A stretch of DNA of 64,000 bases from Candidatus Obscuribacterales bacterium (lineage in GTDB: Bacteria; Cyanobacteriota; Vampirovibrionia; Obscuribacterales; Obscuribacteraceae). This document shows positions 61,521-64,000 of the stretch, piece after piece (the first letter of the stretch is position 1; each line of letters begins with the position of its first letter). The notes under the pieces are model-generated. The model did no database searches. It had not been told where the DNA came from and was given only the letters and a program-made list of their open reading frames with translations. Location of the stretch: contig JAIERK010000069.1 in NCBI GenBank assembly GCA_019746975.1, positions 33,282 to 97,281 of the forward strand, given 5' to 3'. The position numbers and the translations under genes are program-made.

Positions 61521-61904
61521 TCAACCGCTTGAAGCCTTCGAGTCAGCAAGAATCTTCCTGACCTGGTCTCCTAACTTCATCGGATCGAATGGCTTCGTGA
61601 TCACGGCAAGAGCACCAAGCTTCCTCATTTCCTCAAATCCTTCGAACATACCTTTGGTCGTGACGAAAATCACCGGGATGTCGATGGTCGCTGGATTCTT
61701 ACGCATATTGGTCAGCGTCTGAATACCGTCCATTTCCGGCATGACAAGATCGAGCAGAATCACATCCGGCTGCTCTTTCTCCGCCTTCTTAAGCCCCTCT
61801 TCGCCAGAACAGGCCTCCACGACATCGGCACCGCCCAGGAGACCAAGACAGCTTGAGGCGATGGTTCGAAAGTCCTCCTCATCATCAATTATGAGAACCT
61901 TCAT
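61521..61904 (-). CDS. Single-domain response regulator 2
   Basis: The start is set at ATG 61904, giving MKVLIIDDEED as in its neighbour; an in-frame TTG at 61913 is possible because GGGG lies closer to it. The 127-residue receiver has Asp7-Asp8, phosphoacceptor Asp52 in LLDLVMPE, Thr in IFVTTKG and Lys in ITKPFDP, all intact. It resembles receiver 1 over its full length (both share LLGG, DVILLD, KPFDP), so a tandem duplication is likely. The sensor kinase ends 186 bases upstream on the same strand and is the likely phosphate donor. A short Ser/Ala tail (ADSKASSG) is unique to this copy. Confidence 0.92.
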   Translation of the reverse strand: MKVLIIDDEEDFRTIASSCLGLLGGADVVEACSGEEGLKKAEKEQPDVILLDLVMPEMDGIQTLTNMRKNPATIDIPVIFVTTKGMFEGFEEMRKLGALAVITKPFDPMKLGDQVRKILADSKASSG

Positions 61905-62089
61905 TCCGGGCAACTACCCCTTTCCTACTCAACATCTCCACATGCCCGCCTTTTGGCTCAGCGTCCCCGACAATATTAACACTTTGAAGGAATCACTTGG
62001 GCTAGTTAGTTTTATTCCACATAGCAAGCGAACTTCCTCCATGCAGGAATCGTATTATTAGCCACCCGAAAGGCGATTTGCGGCCTAAA

Positions 62090-64000
62090 TCAAAGCACCT
62101 TTTCCTTAGCGCCCGCGACGACCAAGGTGGAGTCTGTACGAGCAGGTGGAACACGAAACCAGAACGTGCTGCCTTTGCCTTCTTCCGACTCGACTCCGAT
62201 TTGACCACCGTGCTGTTCGATGATGCCTTTGCAAATAGCCAGCCCCAGCCCAGTCCCACCCTTTTTCTTGGCGTCGGAGGCTTCGACCTGCTGGAAGCGC
62301 TGGAACAAGAGCTTCTTGAATTTATCCGGGATGCCACGTCCCCGGTCGATAACTTTGACCTGAACGAAGCCCGCCGCATTCTCCGTCACGACAGTGACGG
62401 TTTGTCCACGCGGTGAAAACTTGATGGCGTTGGACAGGAGGTTGACTATGACCTGTACGATTCGGTCGCCGTCGGCGTATACAATTGCCTCGGAGGGCAT
62501 GATCTCGAGCTTGATACCATTGTTTGCAGCGAAGGTGGTGACCGATTGCTCGGATCGTTCCAGAATATCGGTCATGGGCGAGTTGTCGAAGACCATGTCG
62601 AGCTTGCCGGCCTCCAACTTTTCGATATCGAGAATGTCGTTGATTAAGCCGATAAGGCGAATCGTGTTGCGTTCTGCAATGCCGACCACTTTCTGAGCCT
62701 GTTCGGGCAACTTGCCCATGGCGCCCACAGAAAGAAGTGTGAGCGAGCCTCGAATCGATGTGAGTGGTGTTCGAAGCTCGTGGCTGACGGTCGATACGAA
62801 TTCTTTTTTCAAGCGCTCGACTTCTCTGCGCTCGGACACATCAAGGACATTGGCCATGTAGCGCTCGCCCTCATGCGTCTTCAACTCGCTGAGCGACAGC
62901 TCTACAGGGAAATCTTCACCATTCTTCTTGAGACAATCGAACTCTCCGATGCGGTTGAGAGCTTGATTGAACAGGGTCTCCATAAATGACATCGTGTCAT
63001 TTTCGTTGTGTTCGGAGAAGAACTTGGAGTCACCAAACAAGGCGAGCAGATGACGACCGACGATCTCTTCCGCTTTGTATCCGAAAATGCCTTCAGCAGC
63101 TGGGTTCATCGATTCGATGTAACCATCATGATTGACGATAACCAGACCGACGATCATGTGATTGATGATAGTTCTAATCCGCTGTTCACTGGCGCGAATG
63201 GCTTCTTCAGCCAATTTGCGCTCGGTGATGTCGTGCGCGACGCAGAACATTGCTCTCTCTTTTTCCGACCAATATGCTGACCATGAGACGCTTATCTCAG
63301 TGCCATCCTTGCGTCGAACACGGTTGTCGAACTGCATGTTGCCTTTTTCGGCTCGCACTGCGCGCACCGATTTGATCGTCTCGGAAATATCCTGAGGGGC
63401 AATAATTTCGATGAATCTCTTGCCGAGAAGCTCTTCCTGACTGTATTGCCAATTTTCGTAACAAGCGGGATTGCACGCCACGAACTTTCCGTCCATGTCA
63501 ATCGAGCAGATGACGTCCACGGCATTATCGATAACAGCACGCTCTTTGCGAGCCGCTTCCATAAGTGCATCGGCCATGCTGTGGAATACTCCATCAAGGT
63601 GCGAGATCTCGTCTCCGCCACCGACCGGTGGGTTGAGAGCCTGTCCACGAGCCAATCTGAAAGAGTTGTCGGTCATCACATCCAGACGGTTTTTGATACT
63701 TCTGGTGAAAAACCAGAGGAGGACGAATGCGATCAATATATTGAAGACTACGCCTGCGACGAGGAACAGTTTCAAAATCGTTCTGGAGCGATTTTGCTTT
63801 TCGGGACTCTCTGCTTCAATTCGGCGTTCGTCCTCTGTTAAGCCGCGCAACTCATCTTGTAATTTATCTGCCAGAGAGCGAATTTCTTTGTACATGTGAC
63901 GGGCGCGGAACTGGGCAACATCCACGCGATTGTCATCAATCGCCGCCTTAGCCTCGCCGAGGATTTTGAGCCCTGTGACCGTGATCTTCTGGAGGTTTTC
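62090..64000 (-). CDS. Membrane sensor histidine kinase with two PAS domains (cut by right edge)
   Basis: The frame is open to the last base of the window: 25 codons lie before the GTG at 63925, so the true start is outside. The visible 636 residues comprise the end of an extracytoplasmic helical sensor, one membrane helix (LKLFLVAGVVFNILIAFVLL), a HAMP linker, two PAS domains (VDVICSIDMDGKFVACNPAC and VGLVIVNHDGYIESMNPAAE), the phosphoacceptor SHELRTPLTSIRG and a HATPase with NLLSNAIKFSP, DRGRGIP and GGTGLGLAICKGI. It should feed the two receivers and the Hpt-GGDEF protein downstream. The kinase at 1630-3444 is a paralogue with one PAS less. A first membrane helix beyond the edge is expected. 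Confidence 0.92.
   Translation of the reverse strand, partial: ENLQKITVTGLKILGEAKAAIDDNRVDVAQFRARHMYKEIRSLADKLQDELRGLTEDERRIEAESPEKQNRSRTILKLFLVAGVVFNILIAFVLLWFFTRSIKNRLDVMTDNSFRLARGQALNPPVGGGDEISHLDGVFHSMADALMEAARKERAVIDNAVDVICSIDMDGKFVACNPACYENWQYSQEELLGKRFIEIIAPQDISETIKSVRAVRAEKGNMQFDNRVRRKDGTEISVSWSAYWSEKERAMFCVAHDITERKLAEEAIRASEQRIRTIINHMIVGLVIVNHDGYIESMNPAAEGIFGYKAEEIVGRHLLALFGDSKFFSEHNENDTMSFMETLFNQALNRIGEFDCLKKNGEDFPVELSLSELKTHEGERYMANVLDVSERREVERLKKEFVSTVSHELRTPLTSIRGSLTLLSVGAMGKLPEQAQKVVGIAERNTIRLIGLINDILDIEKLEAGKLDMVFDNSPMTDILERSEQSVTTFAANNGIKLEIMPSEAIVYADGDRIVQVIVNLLSNAIKFSPRGQTVTVVTENAAGFVQVKVIDRGRGIPDKFKKLLFQRFQQVEASDAKKKGGTGLGLAICKGIIEQHGGQIGVESEEGKGSTFWFRVPPARTDSTLVVAGAKEKVL

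Overview
The window looks like a chromosomal segment from an uncultured or poorly studied bacterium of the non-photosynthetic cyanobacterial sister lineage (Vampirovibrionia/Melainabacteria, most like the Obscuribacter group). This is an inference and no database search was possible. It rests on an RpaB/OmpR-type regulator next to an HtrA-type protease, a cyanobacterial-style sugar nucleotidyltransferase with a degenerate phosphomannomutase tail, a ferredoxin/metallo-beta-lactamase fusion, a diderm-type type IV pilus system without photosynthesis genes, and dense ATG/GTG/TTG-start genes in short operons. No tRNA, rRNA, CRISPR array, prophage or transposase was seen.

Layout. 1-6501: two VIT-domain secreted proteins (one cut by the left edge) around a PAS sensor kinase and a small zinc-ribbon membrane protein. 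6852-11014: a CHASE2 histidine kinase, a NarL-type regulator and a secreted protein in one operon. 11090-21588: mostly housekeeping: ferredoxin-MBL hydrolase, dnaX, acylphosphatase, a coiled-coil/J-domain protein, der, plsY, an HtrA-like protease and an OmpR-family regulator. 22150-27587: an AlgI-type MBOAT followed by three tandem, translationally coupled SGNH-like paralogues, a probable envelope or exopolysaccharide O-acylation module. 27686-31710: three minus-strand membrane proteins of unknown role, one with a degenerate endonuclease/phosphatase domain. 31921-45656: type IV pilus genes (pilB with extra zinc ribbons, pilT, pilC, prepilin peptidase, a pilM-pilN fusion, pilO, a pilP-like gene), interrupted by an SDR epimerase, a sigma factor and an ABC exporter. 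45945-47423: a DUF4388 protein with a decayed GGDEF domain. 47420-50182 (minus): mobA, enoyl-CoA hydratase, HMG-CoA lyase and a small biotin carrier, suggesting leucine catabolism. 50329-56610 (minus): two unknown proteins, a sugar nucleotidyltransferase and a GT4 glycosyltransferase. 56902-64000: signalling genes (PAS kinase, Hpt-REC-REC-GGDEF protein, two single-domain receivers, a large sensor kinase cut by the right edge) with gpsA.

Themes. Cell-surface biology (pili, polysaccharide synthesis and acylation, VIT/vWA proteins) is mixed with much phosphorelay and c-di-GMP-type signalling. The most unusual items are the one-MBOAT/three-SGNH cluster, a 56-bp perfect palindrome downstream of the pil genes, a 36-bp hairpin inside one SGNH gene, a 22-bp palindrome exactly flanked by 8-bp direct repeats, and several enzyme-like domains that have lost their catalytic residues.
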